Part shown: in pieces, positions 54,203-64,000 of the stretch
Position numbering within the stretch: position 1 is the first letter of the stretch
Layout of the letters: every line of letters begins with the position of its first letter
Assembly: GCA_903900335.1 (NCBI GenBank)
Contig: CAIUMP010000019.1
Span: 1 to 64,000, forward strand
From: an uncultured Ignavibacteriota bacterium
Lineage (GTDB): Bacteria; Bacteroidota; Ignavibacteria; Palsa-1295
Direction: 5' to 3'
DNA length: 64,000 bases
Made by a program: the position numbers and the translations under genes
The notes under the pieces: model-generated
Told to the model about the DNA's origin: nothing
Database searches by the model: none
The model's input: only the letters and a program-made list of their open reading frames with translations

Positions 54203-57200
54203 AAGGGTTACCTTCCTCATAACCTGCCGTGTGCCGTCGCTCATGACGAGCGTGTAGTCGCCGCTTTCGCGTGGTGCCGTCACACTGACATGATGCTTTC
54301 CCACTCGTTCGGTTTCTAGCATCTGGCTGCTAACCTGAATACCACGTGAGTCAAACAAGTCTAGCGTAAGTTGGACACCGTACTTGCGGAGATCATATTG
54401 GACATCCCATACTGCCTGCTGAGTTGCGGGATTGGGTGAAATACTGATCAGATCAAATAGGATAGCATTTCCGCGAAGAAGATCGAGATAAAATGGATCC
54501 GGGCAGAGCTGCTCGAGAGTAAATGGCTGTTCAGGAATGCTACATAATGCCAGCGCCGGTTCTCGGTCGGTGACGAAAGTGTCAAGTACGACCATCGTCG
54601 TGGTGTCCAAGGCTACACGAACGCTGTCAAGAACGTAGACCAAGGGGAGCGTCAATTCGGAGGTGTCGGAAATGGTGTCTTGAAGTACAATACGTACGGA
54701 CGCGCCATTCCCTGGCTCAAAATTCAGTGAACTGGACTTGACATTCTTTGCACAGGTACCATTGAAATCTAGTCCGTATGCCGTCAGCAGATCAGTATTG
54801 AATCGAAGGTGTGCCACAAAGCTCTGGATTGTGAACGTATCCAGGGTCGTGCGTAACATAATTGGGATACGCAGGATTTGCCCGGCGCTCCGCTTCGGCA
54901 GTGTTGGGACGTAGGGCTCCGGCGCGACGAGATTCTTGCCCGAGACAGCGAGGGTAGTGTCTACCTCTTTGCCACCCGAGGTATAGAGCTTCAGATGTGC
55001 ACTTCTCGTCCCGGAGGTGTCAGGCCAGAATTGTAGATTGACTCGGATCGAGTCTTGAGATAGTACGACTGGCTTGATCGGATCAATTGCAAACTCATGT
55101 CGGGCGTCATCAGTAATCACCGCCGAATCAATTCTCATATCCGGACAGCCGTAATTCGCGATCATGAGGGGAATCGTGGTAGGCTGGCAATATTTGGTCC
55201 AGAGGAAGAGGGAGTCACTTGTCACCTGGAGAGGATTCGATGGGATTGCATTGGCGGTGCGTATTAAGAAAACAGTGTCTATGACTCGCTTTGATGTATG
55301 AAGGTACGCGTGCACCGACACGAGCTTCGCCACGCCGTCGTTCGGTGCAAACACTATCGCAATTCGCAGCGAATCATCGCTTGCCAAAGTACTGTGAAGT
55401 GTGTCGTAAATAAGCGTCAACTCTCCGCGTGGATACGCGAGGGAATCCAGATACAAGCTTTCGCAGCATTGGTTACTAATAGTAATACTATCACGGGTTG
55501 GCCGACAACCTTTTGTTGAAAGCAGAAGCGCGGTTGTAGACATCGTCAGTGCCTGCGGAAGGCCGAAGTTATTTCCTCCCAACGAGACGACCGTGTCGAT
55601 GTTGCGTATGTGCGTATGTGCGAAGAGATGAAGAGTACCGCTTGCGACTCCAAATGAATCTGGAACAAACAGTATTCTAATGCTATCCTGAGTGCGTGGC
55701 CTCAGGCCGCTGGGTGTCTCCGCGAGGATGAAGCTCGGATTCGAGATTCGTACGGAATCGATCCAAAGGCTATCGCAACTCGTAGTAGCGATATGCAGAT
55801 GAGATTCTCGAAGTTTGCAGTACTTCGTCTCGAATTGGATGGAGGAGGAATCAAGCAAGAAGCGAAGGGGCACCCTTGCAGAAGCAGCGGTGATCGTTAG
55901 AAGAGTATCATAGCGGCGGCGACCGTTGTGAGCGAATACCTCCGCTGTCACTATATGGGTCCCTGCGCTGTCAGGACTGTACGCGAGTCGCAATGGAAAT
56001 AGGTGGTCGTTGGAAATGGAGTCAGGGAATGCATTCAGAACGACTATTTCTCCCCTTGGAAGATTCACGGAATCCAAGATTAAACCTGGACAGCCAAAGT
56101 TCACCAGATTGATTGTGTCAATCTGGGATTCGCACCCGCTGACGTTCATGGTGCTGGTCGTCTTCGAGAGGATCATCCCCGTCAGTTCAGGATTCGCCAC
56201 CGTCACCCGAAGGTCCCTTTTGATGAGCAGGTACCCGGAATGCCCGTACACCCGTATCGTCGATTGTGAACTTCCATTTTGGATCGGTGAGAAGACGAGC
56301 GCCGCCGAGATGCTATCTCCTTGCCTTAGCTGGAGTGGTAAAGTACGACCGCTGATAGGAATTAAGTCTGTGCCAACGAGTTGCACGATAGAGTCTATCG
56401 TAACAGGGACGCACGCGGACGAGGTTACGCTAAAGTTTAGACTATCGCCGCACGGGCTTGGAGACCATGTTGTTGAGTCAGAGCTAAGAAAGAAGCTCGC
56501 GTCGTAGGGATTACCGCCAGGAATTGTCCCATCTCCGCCGTCTTCGGTCTTCCAAACATTCCCATAACCGTCGAAGGCATAGACAACCTCGCCGGAGCAG
56601 CCTGTCACGACAAACCGTGTATCCCTGCTATTCGATGGCCCGCCTACCCAATGCCATGTCGCCCCGAGATCATCGGATCGGTACATTCCTTGAATTATCG
56701 GGTTTGCTTCCAGATAGACCATCGAGTCGGTCTGAATGTACAGGGTACTTCCTTTACCTTGGATCGTGCCTGTGAAGTGCATGTTCGGAAAGTGCATTCT
56801 CTCGCTCCAAGTAGCACCGCCATCCGTAGACCAATTGACACTCTGATGTGGCAGGGACAACTGCGATTCATTCGCACAGAAAAACATGCTGGTTCCTGCG
56901 ACGCCGTATATGGACCACGATTCAAACTGAGTTGCCGTCTGCTTCCACGTGCGACCAGCATCCGAAGTGTTCCAGTAGGACAAAACGGCATCATTCATTT
57001 CGCTAATCACGCCATGGAGACTATCCGTAAATGCGATACCGTTGCCCCGCCGAAAATTCTCGGTCCAGGTCTTACCTCCGTCGAATGAATAAGCCCCTCC
57101 GAAGGTATCAATTGGTGGGGTATGCACGCTGGTGTAGTACCAATCCCACTTCGTGAAGAGAATAAGGCCATTCTGGGCATAGATGCACGTCGCGTCATGA

Positions 57201-57655
57201 TCCAGATGTAAGGAGTCCTGCCATGTCAGTCCGCCGTCAGTTGTTTTCCAGATACTGGATTTACCAAAAGAGTGATACGTGTCGTACTCGACATCACTGA
57301 AGATAGAGGCGTAGCCCACGAGCGTGTCGAGCATGGAAATGGCAGTGACCGCACCAAGTTCGGTCGTCGGCACTAAGCAGGCGATCCAGGTCGCTCCACC
57401 ATTCGTCGTCTTGTAGATCGCGACCGGTGTCCCCTGAACGAGGTGCGGATTGTTCTGTATATCGTACCACGTAGCCGGACGGACTCCAGCACCAAGCAGA
57501 CCATGGTCTTTGTCGAAGAAGTATCCGCAGTCGATTGTTGAACCGAAGTTCTTCAGCAGTTTCCACGTGTCACGTTGGACTCCTTGTGCTGAGGATGTCC
57601 AGCACGCGAGCCATACAATGATGAGGAGATACGTCCGAAATCTTAAACGCGTCAT
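54194..57655 (-). CDS. Giant secreted protein with BNR, cysteine-paired Ig-like repeats and T9SS domain
   Basis: 1153 residues. A signal peptide (TYLLIIVWLACWTSSAQG) leads to BNR/propeller-like repeats up to about residue 380 (TTNGGATW, TTDGGLTW, STDGGATW). Then five Ig-like (ASH-type) repeats of about 95 residues follow. Each carries two cysteines 13-14 residues apart at its start, as in CESQIDTINLVNFGC and CKLRESHLHIATTSC. A cohesin-like sandwich (SAGQILRIPIMLRTTLDTF) follows, and the end is a T9SS domain with ISPNPATQQAVW and VMRKVTLKR. Likely exported and possibly disulfide-stabilised; function unknown. Confidence 0.85.
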   Translation of the reverse strand: MTRLRFRTYLLIIVWLACWTSSAQGVQRDTWKLLKNFGSTIDCGYFFDKDHGLLGAGVRPATWYDIQNNPHLVQGTPVAIYKTTNGGATWIACLVPTTELGAVTAISMLDTLVGYASIFSDVEYDTYHSFGKSSIWKTTDGGLTWQDSLHLDHDATCIYAQNGLILFTKWDWYYTSVHTPPIDTFGGAYSFDGGKTWTENFRRGNGIAFTDSLHGVISEMNDAVLSYWNTSDAGRTWKQTATQFESWSIYGVAGTSMFFCANESQLSLPHQSVNWSTDGGATWSERMHFPNMHFTGTIQGKGSTLYIQTDSMVYLEANPIIQGMYRSDDLGATWHWVGGPSNSRDTRFVVTGCSGEVVYAFDGYGNVWKTEDGGDGTIPGGNPYDASFFLSSDSTTWSPSPCGDSLNFSVTSSACVPVTIDSIVQLVGTDLIPISGRTLPLQLRQGDSISAALVFSPIQNGSSQSTIRVYGHSGYLLIKRDLRVTVANPELTGMILSKTTSTMNVSGCESQIDTINLVNFGCPGLILDSVNLPRGEIVVLNAFPDSISNDHLFPLRLAYSPDSAGTHIVTAEVFAHNGRRRYDTLLTITAASARVPLRFLLDSSSIQFETKYCKLRESHLHIATTSCDSLWIDSVRISNPSFILAETPSGLRPRTQDSIRILFVPDSFGVASGTLHLFAHTHIRNIDTVVSLGGNNFGLPQALTMSTTALLLSTKGCRPTRDSITISNQCCESLYLDSLAYPRGELTLIYDTLHSTLASDDSLRIAIVFAPNDGVAKLVSVHAYLHTSKRVIDTVFLIRTANAIPSNPLQVTSDSLFLWTKYCQPTTIPLMIANYGCPDMRIDSAVITDDARHEFAIDPIKPVVLSQDSIRVNLQFWPDTSGTRSAHLKLYTSGGKEVDTTLAVSGKNLVAPEPYVPTLPKRSAGQILRIPIMLRTTLDTFTIQSFVAHLRFNTDLLTAYGLDFNGTCAKNVKSSSLNFEPGNGASVRIVLQDTISDTSELTLPLVYVLDSVRVALDTTTMVVLDTFVTDREPALALCSIPEQPFTLEQLCPDPFYLDLLRGNAILFDLISISPNPATQQAVWDVQYDLRKYGVQLTLDLFDSRGIQVSSQMLETERVGKHHVSVTAPRESGDYTLVMSDGTRQVMRKVTLKR

Positions 57656-57734
57656 GAACAGAGTGACACAACTTCGCTCGCAGGAGCGTTATCTAATGTG
57701 AAATGCTTACTGAGTTTCATACGAGCCGGCTTGC

Positions 57735-59036
57735 ATGTACAATCCCTTTGAAGTAGAACGTCCGATTTTGCCGAAGTTCACGTTTCTAACAGCGATTGCC
57801 CTCTGTGGCGTTCTTGCTTTCGCTGTGCCCTCTGGTAACGCCAAGCGGCACCCGAAACGCTCATCCGTTAAACCCGCGAAGAAAACCCAGCAAATCCGCT
57901 CGACACAAAACCAGCTTGAGAAGGTAAAGGCAGAGATCGTGCAGTATCAATCCGAACTGCGCAAACATGAAAAACTCGAAGCGAAATCGAAGAAGAATAT
58001 TCACGCCTTCGAAAAACGAACGGCCCAGTTACGTGCCACGATAGATCGTTTGGAAGCCGAAGTCGAAGAACTCACTTCCGAGAAAGCGGAGGTGGATGAA
58101 TCACTTCATCAAACGGCGAACACGCTTGATGCTCTGAAAAACGCGTACGCGAAAAGCAGTCGCTATCTCTACACGCACGGCGCGCTCGCCCCTCAAAATT
58201 CCGACATCTATCTCTTTGCCCCCGAGCAGCAAGAGATGAGCACCCGAATGAGCTATTACACCCAAACCATCGGCGAAGCGCACGCGATGAACCGCACACG
58301 CCTCGATTCGATGAAGCGGACGCTCGGTGCTTCAAGTCTCGAACTTCAACATTCCCTTACTGCGGAGGAACAGCGCATCGGTCAATCAGCGCAACAGGCA
58401 ACGACGCTCGAAGAGAAGAAACGCGAGGAGGCCAAGCAACTTGCGCAAATTCAGATCAAGAAGGATCGGCTCAAGCAATTACTCAAGGAGCGAACGGCGA
58501 GCGCGAAGAAATTGGAAGGTATCATTGCGAACCTCGTTGCAAGTGAAGAGAAGGCAAAGCGGGCTGAGACTCGCAACAAGACGAACAAACGTCATCGCAA
58601 GAACGAACCTGAACTGGCGAACGACGCCGCAACTGGGAGAGCTTACGGCCCGCACTCGTTACAGTGGCCTTCTTCAAGTCACCATGTTGTGCAAGGGTTC
58701 GGCGAGCATCGCAATGCAGAGATCGGGACCGTCACGATGAACTTGGGGATTGACATCTCATCGCCGCAAGGCTCTTCGGTTGTCGCGTCCGCCGAAGGAG
58801 AGGTCTCACTTGTCGCTTCGTTGCCGAGCTATGGCACGATTGTCGTGCTCAAACATTCGGGTGGATTGCATACGGTCTATGCGGATCTCAGTGGTGCAAG
58901 TGTGAAGAAGGGCACCCATATCCGCACCGGACAGCAAGTAGGGAGGAGCGGCACGAACGAGGAGAACGGCGCGGTGCTGCATTTCGAGGTGTGGAAGGGG
59001 AAGTCGAAGCAAAATCCTATGGGGTGGCTGAGGTGA
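57735..59036 (+). CDS. EnvC-like murein hydrolase activator with degenerate LytM domain
   Basis: 433 residues. A signal-like start (FLTAIALCGVLAFAVPSGNA) is followed by a long coiled coil (residues ~50-290) with Lys/Glu/Gln heptads, and then a C-terminal LytM/M23 domain from about 310. Zinc-site residues are only partly kept. The usual H-x-G-x-D reads NLGIDI, so His is replaced by Asn, and the usual H-x-H reads VLH. This matches the non-enzymatic EnvC type, which activates amidases during septum splitting, although no amidase is near. A heptamer repeat begins at its stop codon. Confidence 0.85.
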   Translation: MYNPFEVERPILPKFTFLTAIALCGVLAFAVPSGNAKRHPKRSSVKPAKKTQQIRSTQNQLEKVKAEIVQYQSELRKHEKLEAKSKKNIHAFEKRTAQLRATIDRLEAEVEELTSEKAEVDESLHQTANTLDALKNAYAKSSRYLYTHGALAPQNSDIYLFAPEQQEMSTRMSYYTQTIGEAHAMNRTRLDSMKRTLGASSLELQHSLTAEEQRIGQSAQQATTLEEKKREEAKQLAQIQIKKDRLKQLLKERTASAKKLEGIIANLVASEEKAKRAETRNKTNKRHRKNEPELANDAATGRAYGPHSLQWPSSSHHVVQGFGEHRNAEIGTVTMNLGIDISSPQGSSVVASAEGEVSLVASLPSYGTIVVLKHSGGLHTVYADLSGASVKKGTHIRTGQQVGRSGTNEENGAVLHFEVWKGKSKQNPMGWLR

Positions 59037-59061
59037 AAGATGAGAAATGAAAGATGAAAGA
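59034..59061. repeat. TGAAAGA heptamer repeat at the EnvC-like stop
   Basis: Four tandem heptamers: TGAAAGA, TGAGAAA, TGAAAGA, TGAAAGA. The first includes the TGA stop of the EnvC-like gene. A dRS3-like element begins 20 bases later. Confidence 0.7.
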
Positions 59062-59080
59062 TGAATGGAACAGCAGGGAT

Positions 59081-59143
59081 GTCATTCCCGCGAAAGCGGG
59101 AATCCAGGTCCGCGGGATGGATTCCCGCTTTCGCGGGAATGAC
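59081..59143. repeat. 26-bp perfect inverted repeat element (dRS3-like)
   Basis: Arms at 59081-59106 and 59118-59143 are exact reverse complements, with an 11-base spacer. Each arm contains ATTCCC-N8-GGGAAT, itself a palindrome with a GCGAAAGC core, the layout of neisserial dRS3 elements and similar dispersed repeats. It lies within the reading frame of the VWA gene, and the ATG at 59117-59119, at the end of the spacer and the right arm's first two bases, is its best start. A similar but smaller palindrome lies at 39775-39800. Confidence 0.8.
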
Positions 59144-60076
59144 AATTCAGGGTTTTGTGAATTCCGAATAAATACCCACAGTGTATTCACATTCCTCCTT
59201 ATCTTCACACTTCAGATTTTATCCTTCACAATTCCCACCCACGCCCAAGAGATCAGCATATCCCTAACTGACTCTCATTGCGGTCTCCTTCGAACCGACA
59301 GCGCAAATTGGAGCGAGGCGTGGATCGAACTCGATGGCGCACCACCGCTATCGAAGAAATTGACGACCAGCGATGTGCATGTGACGATGGGAAAGCAAGC
59401 CGCCAAGATTCTGAGCATTGACTCTGTTGGTGCGACGTTCAAATCTCGCCTCGCCCTCAGTTTCGTTCTGGATAACTCTGGCTCCATGTTTCATGCGTAT
59501 GATTCGCTCACTCGGATGTGTGATACCATTGTGGATTCCCTTACACCCGGCGCGCTCGGGCAGGCGGTTACTTTCGACAACACGCCGAGAAGCGAATCGC
59601 ATCTCTACACGCGCCGTTCATCGGTCTTCATTGCACAAAGTGGATTTCGCGACAGCATCCGTGCCGTGAAAACATTCTGGCATTTCTTCGATACCATTCG
59701 CACCGGCTACACGCCGCTCTACGATGCGATCGCTGCTGCAGTTGGAAATATTTCCAGCCGGCGAATGAATGGAGATACAGCACGAGCAGATGTGGTGATC
59801 GTCGTGACTGATGGCGAGGACAACGCAAGCCGAACTGACATCGAAACGCTGAGCGAACTGCTCAAGGCCACCCATGTTCGACTCTTCGCAATCAGCTTCC
59901 GAAGCGACGTTGATAAGCGCTTGCAATGGATCGCTCGTCATTCCTCCGGCGAGTATTATCTTGCGTATGACATCCCCGATCTCACTGATCTACTGCATCA
60001 AATGCGACGCCGAATATCGCAGCAGTATCACGTTCGTTATCAGTTCAATTCTCCGGGTCCAAGCTCTAGTCATTAG
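59117..60076 (+). CDS. VWA-domain secreted protein with repeat-derived 5' end
   Basis: 319 residues if started at ATG 59117, which belongs to the inverted repeat at 59081-59143. The frame is open back to ATG 59054, through the repeat. No ATG, GTG or TTG exists between 59120 and the signal-like segment (VFTFLLIFTLQILSFTIPTHAQ), so the repeat supplies the start. The von Willebrand A domain follows with the MIDAS residues DNSGSMFHA, a TPLYDA loop Thr, and VTDGED. These bind a divalent metal and usually a protein ligand. It is likely exported by the Sec system. The 52-base gap to acs holds no clear promoter. Confidence 0.8.
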   Translation: MDSRFRGNDNSGFCEFRINTHSVFTFLLIFTLQILSFTIPTHAQEISISLTDSHCGLLRTDSANWSEAWIELDGAPPLSKKLTTSDVHVTMGKQAAKILSIDSVGATFKSRLALSFVLDNSGSMFHAYDSLTRMCDTIVDSLTPGALGQAVTFDNTPRSESHLYTRRSSVFIAQSGFRDSIRAVKTFWHFFDTIRTGYTPLYDAIAAAVGNISSRRMNGDTARADVVIVVTDGEDNASRTDIETLSELLKATHVRLFAISFRSDVDKRLQWIARHSSGEYYLAYDIPDLTDLLHQMRRRISQQYHVRYQFNSPGPSSSH

Positions 60077-60134
60077 CGGAGATCATCCAGCAGCTCAATT
60101 CATGTCGTAAATTTGAAGCAAATTCTTATTGAAT

Positions 60135-62186
<2,052 letters not shown>

Positions 62187-62266
62187 TCACTGTTCACTTG
62201 CTCCTCGATATATTTTAGAATCCTGTCGTAAGCATTGCTTTGCGACCAACCAGTGTTAGACGAACG

Positions 62267-62827
62267 ATGAAGAGCCTCTTATCTCAAATCCACACCGTCC
62301 GCAACCTCGCCCTCTCCGGTCAGGCGAGGGAAGCGCTTACCATGCTTGAGAGCGTCGGTGAATCCGATTTTGCAACACTTTTCCTGGTTCGAGGTGAGTG
62401 TTTTTACGCACTTCAGCAGTTCAATGAAGCTCGGCAGGAGTTCAAGCGGGCGCTTGAACGTGCTCCGAACTCGCCACGGGCAGAGATCCTACTCCAATTA
62501 TCCACCGAGATTGTCGCCCTTGGTAAAAGTATGAGGCCGCCGCCCGCGATTTCACAATTCGCCGGCGATGGCTCGGGCTCGGAGATCGCATTATTTCCGC
62601 CGCTCGACTTCTCCCATCATCTGCCTGCTGCAGAAAAACCGGGTGGTACAGAACGCGCCGAGATCGGACTTGTAAGCGAAACACTCGCAAGGATCATGGA
62701 GCGACAGGGAAAGTTTGAGGATGCACGGAAAGTCTATATCCAGCTCTCTCGCCTTAATCCTGAACGTTATGAATACTTCCACGCACGTATGGTAGAATTG
62801 GGAGAAAGGATGAAGGCTCAAGTGTGA
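62267..62827 (+). CDS. TPR-repeat protein
   Basis: 186 residues from ATG 62267; a TTG nine codons upstream is possible. N-terminal TPR-like helices (ALSGQAREALTML, then VRGECFYALQQFNEARQEFKRALERAPNSPRAE) are separated from a C-terminal TPR (LARIMERQGKFEDARKVYIQLSRLNPER) by a loop of about 60 residues rich in Pro, Gly and Ser. It lacks a signal peptide and is probably a cytoplasmic scaffold; partner unknown. Its stop overlaps the frame start of the next gene. Confidence 0.75.
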   Translation: MKSLLSQIHTVRNLALSGQAREALTMLESVGESDFATLFLVRGECFYALQQFNEARQEFKRALERAPNSPRAEILLQLSTEIVALGKSMRPPPAISQFAGDGSGSEIALFPPLDFSHHLPAAEKPGGTERAEIGLVSETLARIMERQGKFEDARKVYIQLSRLNPERYEYFHARMVELGERMKAQV

Positions 62828-62862
62828 GAGACCTATCTGCGGAGTTGCACGATCACGCCAAG

Positions 62863-63735
62863 ATGCGCTCAAAGATCCTTGCCCTCGCAGTGCGGGTGGG
62901 TGCGATATTGGCTTTGGCATTCGTCCTTCCGTCATGCGGAAGTGTACCAATGACGACCGTAACGACGGTGGCTGAGGGGGGCCCCGTCGCCTATGTAGAC
63001 GATTCTTTGTTCCTCCGCACGTTAAGCAACTGTCTCGATGCCAATGGTGCGATCAGTTATTCAAAGCTGCGAGGGGATAGCGATCTTTCAAGCTACCTCC
63101 GCGAGATCGCACGGGTTCGGACGGATGGCTTTACATCACGTCCGCAGGCGCAAGCGTTTTGGTTGAACGCTCACAATGCATACGTGCTTGATATAATTCG
63201 CTCCAACCCACCGGTGCGGGCTATTTCAGATATTGGCGGATTTTGGGGTGCGAAGGTCGCGTTGATTGGAGGGGCGTACTACTCGCTTAGCGACATCGAG
63301 CATTCAATTTTCACCAAGCAATTCCGAGAGCCGCGCGCCTTTTTTGCATTATTTGATGCAGCCCGGACCTCGCCAGCGCTTCGAGCAGAACCCTACTCCG
63401 AGTATCGGTTGAGCGCTCAACTCGATGATCAAACGCGCAAATTTCTCGCAGATTCAAGCAAGAACATATTAGACCGCCACTCCAACGTGCTGTATCTATC
63501 GCAAAAATTTAGTGAATACTCCGACGAACTTTTACAAGTCTCCAACACGATGATTGACTTTGTTCGGGCTTTTGCACCGCCGAACATCACAGCCTGGATA
63601 TCGGCCCACCCCACCGTTCGACTAGCGTATTTATCCTACGATTATACCATTAATGCCAACGACATCGAACAACCCCATGAGCAACCGGCCCCCCGCAAGC
63701 AGCCCGTGCGAAGATCATCTGGCGGCATTAGATAA
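62863..63735 (+). CDS. DUF547-domain lipoprotein
   Basis: 290 residues from ATG 62863, the start that makes the best lipoprotein signal (LALAVRVGAILALAFVLPSC, with the lipobox LPSC); GTG 62824 overlaps the previous stop and is possible. The DUF547 signature follows in order: FWLNAHNAYVLDIIRSNPPV, then GGAYYSLSDIEHSIFTKQF, and RAFFALFDAARTSPALRAEPY. The family is widespread and uncharacterised. The C-terminus is Pro/Arg-rich and overlaps the next gene by 59 bases. Confidence 0.85.
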   Translation: MRSKILALAVRVGAILALAFVLPSCGSVPMTTVTTVAEGGPVAYVDDSLFLRTLSNCLDANGAISYSKLRGDSDLSSYLREIARVRTDGFTSRPQAQAFWLNAHNAYVLDIIRSNPPVRAISDIGGFWGAKVALIGGAYYSLSDIEHSIFTKQFREPRAFFALFDAARTSPALRAEPYSEYRLSAQLDDQTRKFLADSSKNILDRHSNVLYLSQKFSEYSDELLQVSNTMIDFVRAFAPPNITAWISAHPTVRLAYLSYDYTINANDIEQPHEQPAPRKQPVRRSSGGIR

Positions 63736-64000
63736 GAGCTTCCAAATATTTCTTGATGCGACAAAACGCCCCCTCTTTTCCGAGGAAGGGGCCGGTGGCA
63801 GGTCACTCCTCACCGCGAAACCATCCGAGAAAGCATTCAGTGTAACCGAGATCGTCTATCACATGCTCGATGTCGAGCGTCTCTGGCAGCGACGAATGCG
63901 CGGCTTGCTTGATGGCTCGATGATTCAGTTTCAGCAGATGGACCCGGAAAAGGAAGCCATCGAAGGCCGATACAACGAAAAGCCGTATGAAGCTGGGACA
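63677..64000 (+). CDS. DinB-like protein, 3' partial
   Basis: 108 codons from ATG 63677, cut by the window end. The start overlaps the preceding gene by 59 bases in another frame. It reads MSNRPPASSPCEDHLAALDKS, then AKPSEKAFSVTEIVYHMLDVERLWQRRMRGLL. The helix with IVYHMLDVERLW matches the first metal-ligand His region of DinB/YfiT four-helix proteins. Members are often metal-dependent hydrolases or thiol-transferases. The remaining ligands are beyond the window. Confidence 0.6.
   Translation, partial: MSNRPPASSPCEDHLAALDKSFQIFLDATKRPLFSEEGAGGRSLLTAKPSEKAFSVTEIVYHMLDVERLWQRRMRGLLDGSMIQFQQMDPEKEAIEGRYNEKPYEAGT

Overview
The window is a dense, moderately GC-rich bacterial chromosome segment. 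I see no tRNA, rRNA, CRISPR array, prophage, transposase or recognisable defence locus. Several features point to the Bacteroidota/Chlorobi (FCB) group, probably a Kapabacteria- or Ignavibacteria-like lineage, but this is an inference. Five large secreted proteins end in type IX secretion (T9SS)-type C-terminal domains. Most start codons lack a clear Shine-Dalgarno sequence. The F1Fo operon has no atpD or atpC, and a complete heme operon is headed by a HemX/CcsA-like gene.

Layout. 1-4 kb: a serine hydrolase cut by the window start, a seven-repeat secreted protein, and a tandem pair of paralogous membrane proteins. 4-9.7 kb: LOG-family hydrolase, a lipoprotein plus YgiB-like/YgiC-like pair, SirB1-like protein and der. 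9.9-21 kb: secreted BNR-type proteins flanking an FlgD-like protein, an NADP oxidoreductase, an AtuA-like protein, sua5, an M48 protease and truA. 21-27.4 kb: an RmlD-like reductase, serS, lysA, asd and an MFS transporter. 27.4-39.8 kb: one long plus-strand heme run, HemX-like, hemA, a 70-aa membrane protein, hemC, D, E, F, H, an IMPase/HisN-like gene, hemG, hemB, a HAD phosphatase and hemL. It encodes every step from glutamyl-tRNA to protoheme by the oxygen-dependent protoporphyrin branch.

48.9-39.8 kb (minus strand): a DUF486 protein, a secreted hypothetical, atpZ-like, atpI-like, atpB, E, F, H, a secreted hypothetical, atpA, a GWxTD protein and atpG. Two non-ATPase genes therefore sit inside the ATP synthase cluster, and the beta and epsilon genes must lie elsewhere. 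49-64 kb: asparaginase, a BNR protein, a STAS protein with a very acidic tail, holA, a 1153-aa secreted protein with cysteine-paired repeats, an EnvC-like factor with a degenerate LytM domain, a VWA protein whose 5' end is a repeat element, acs, a TPR protein, a DUF547 lipoprotein and a partial DinB-like gene cut by the window end.

No gap between genes exceeds 300 bases. The most unusual non-coding structures are a 26-bp perfect inverted repeat of dRS3-like design that supplies the apparent start codon of the VWA gene, two diverged copies of a GTCYGAAC repeat family (one a 19-bp perfect inverted repeat covering a stop codon), and paired hairpins between atpE and atpF. I found no convincing wholly new multi-gene system; the best candidates for a second look are listed as findings.
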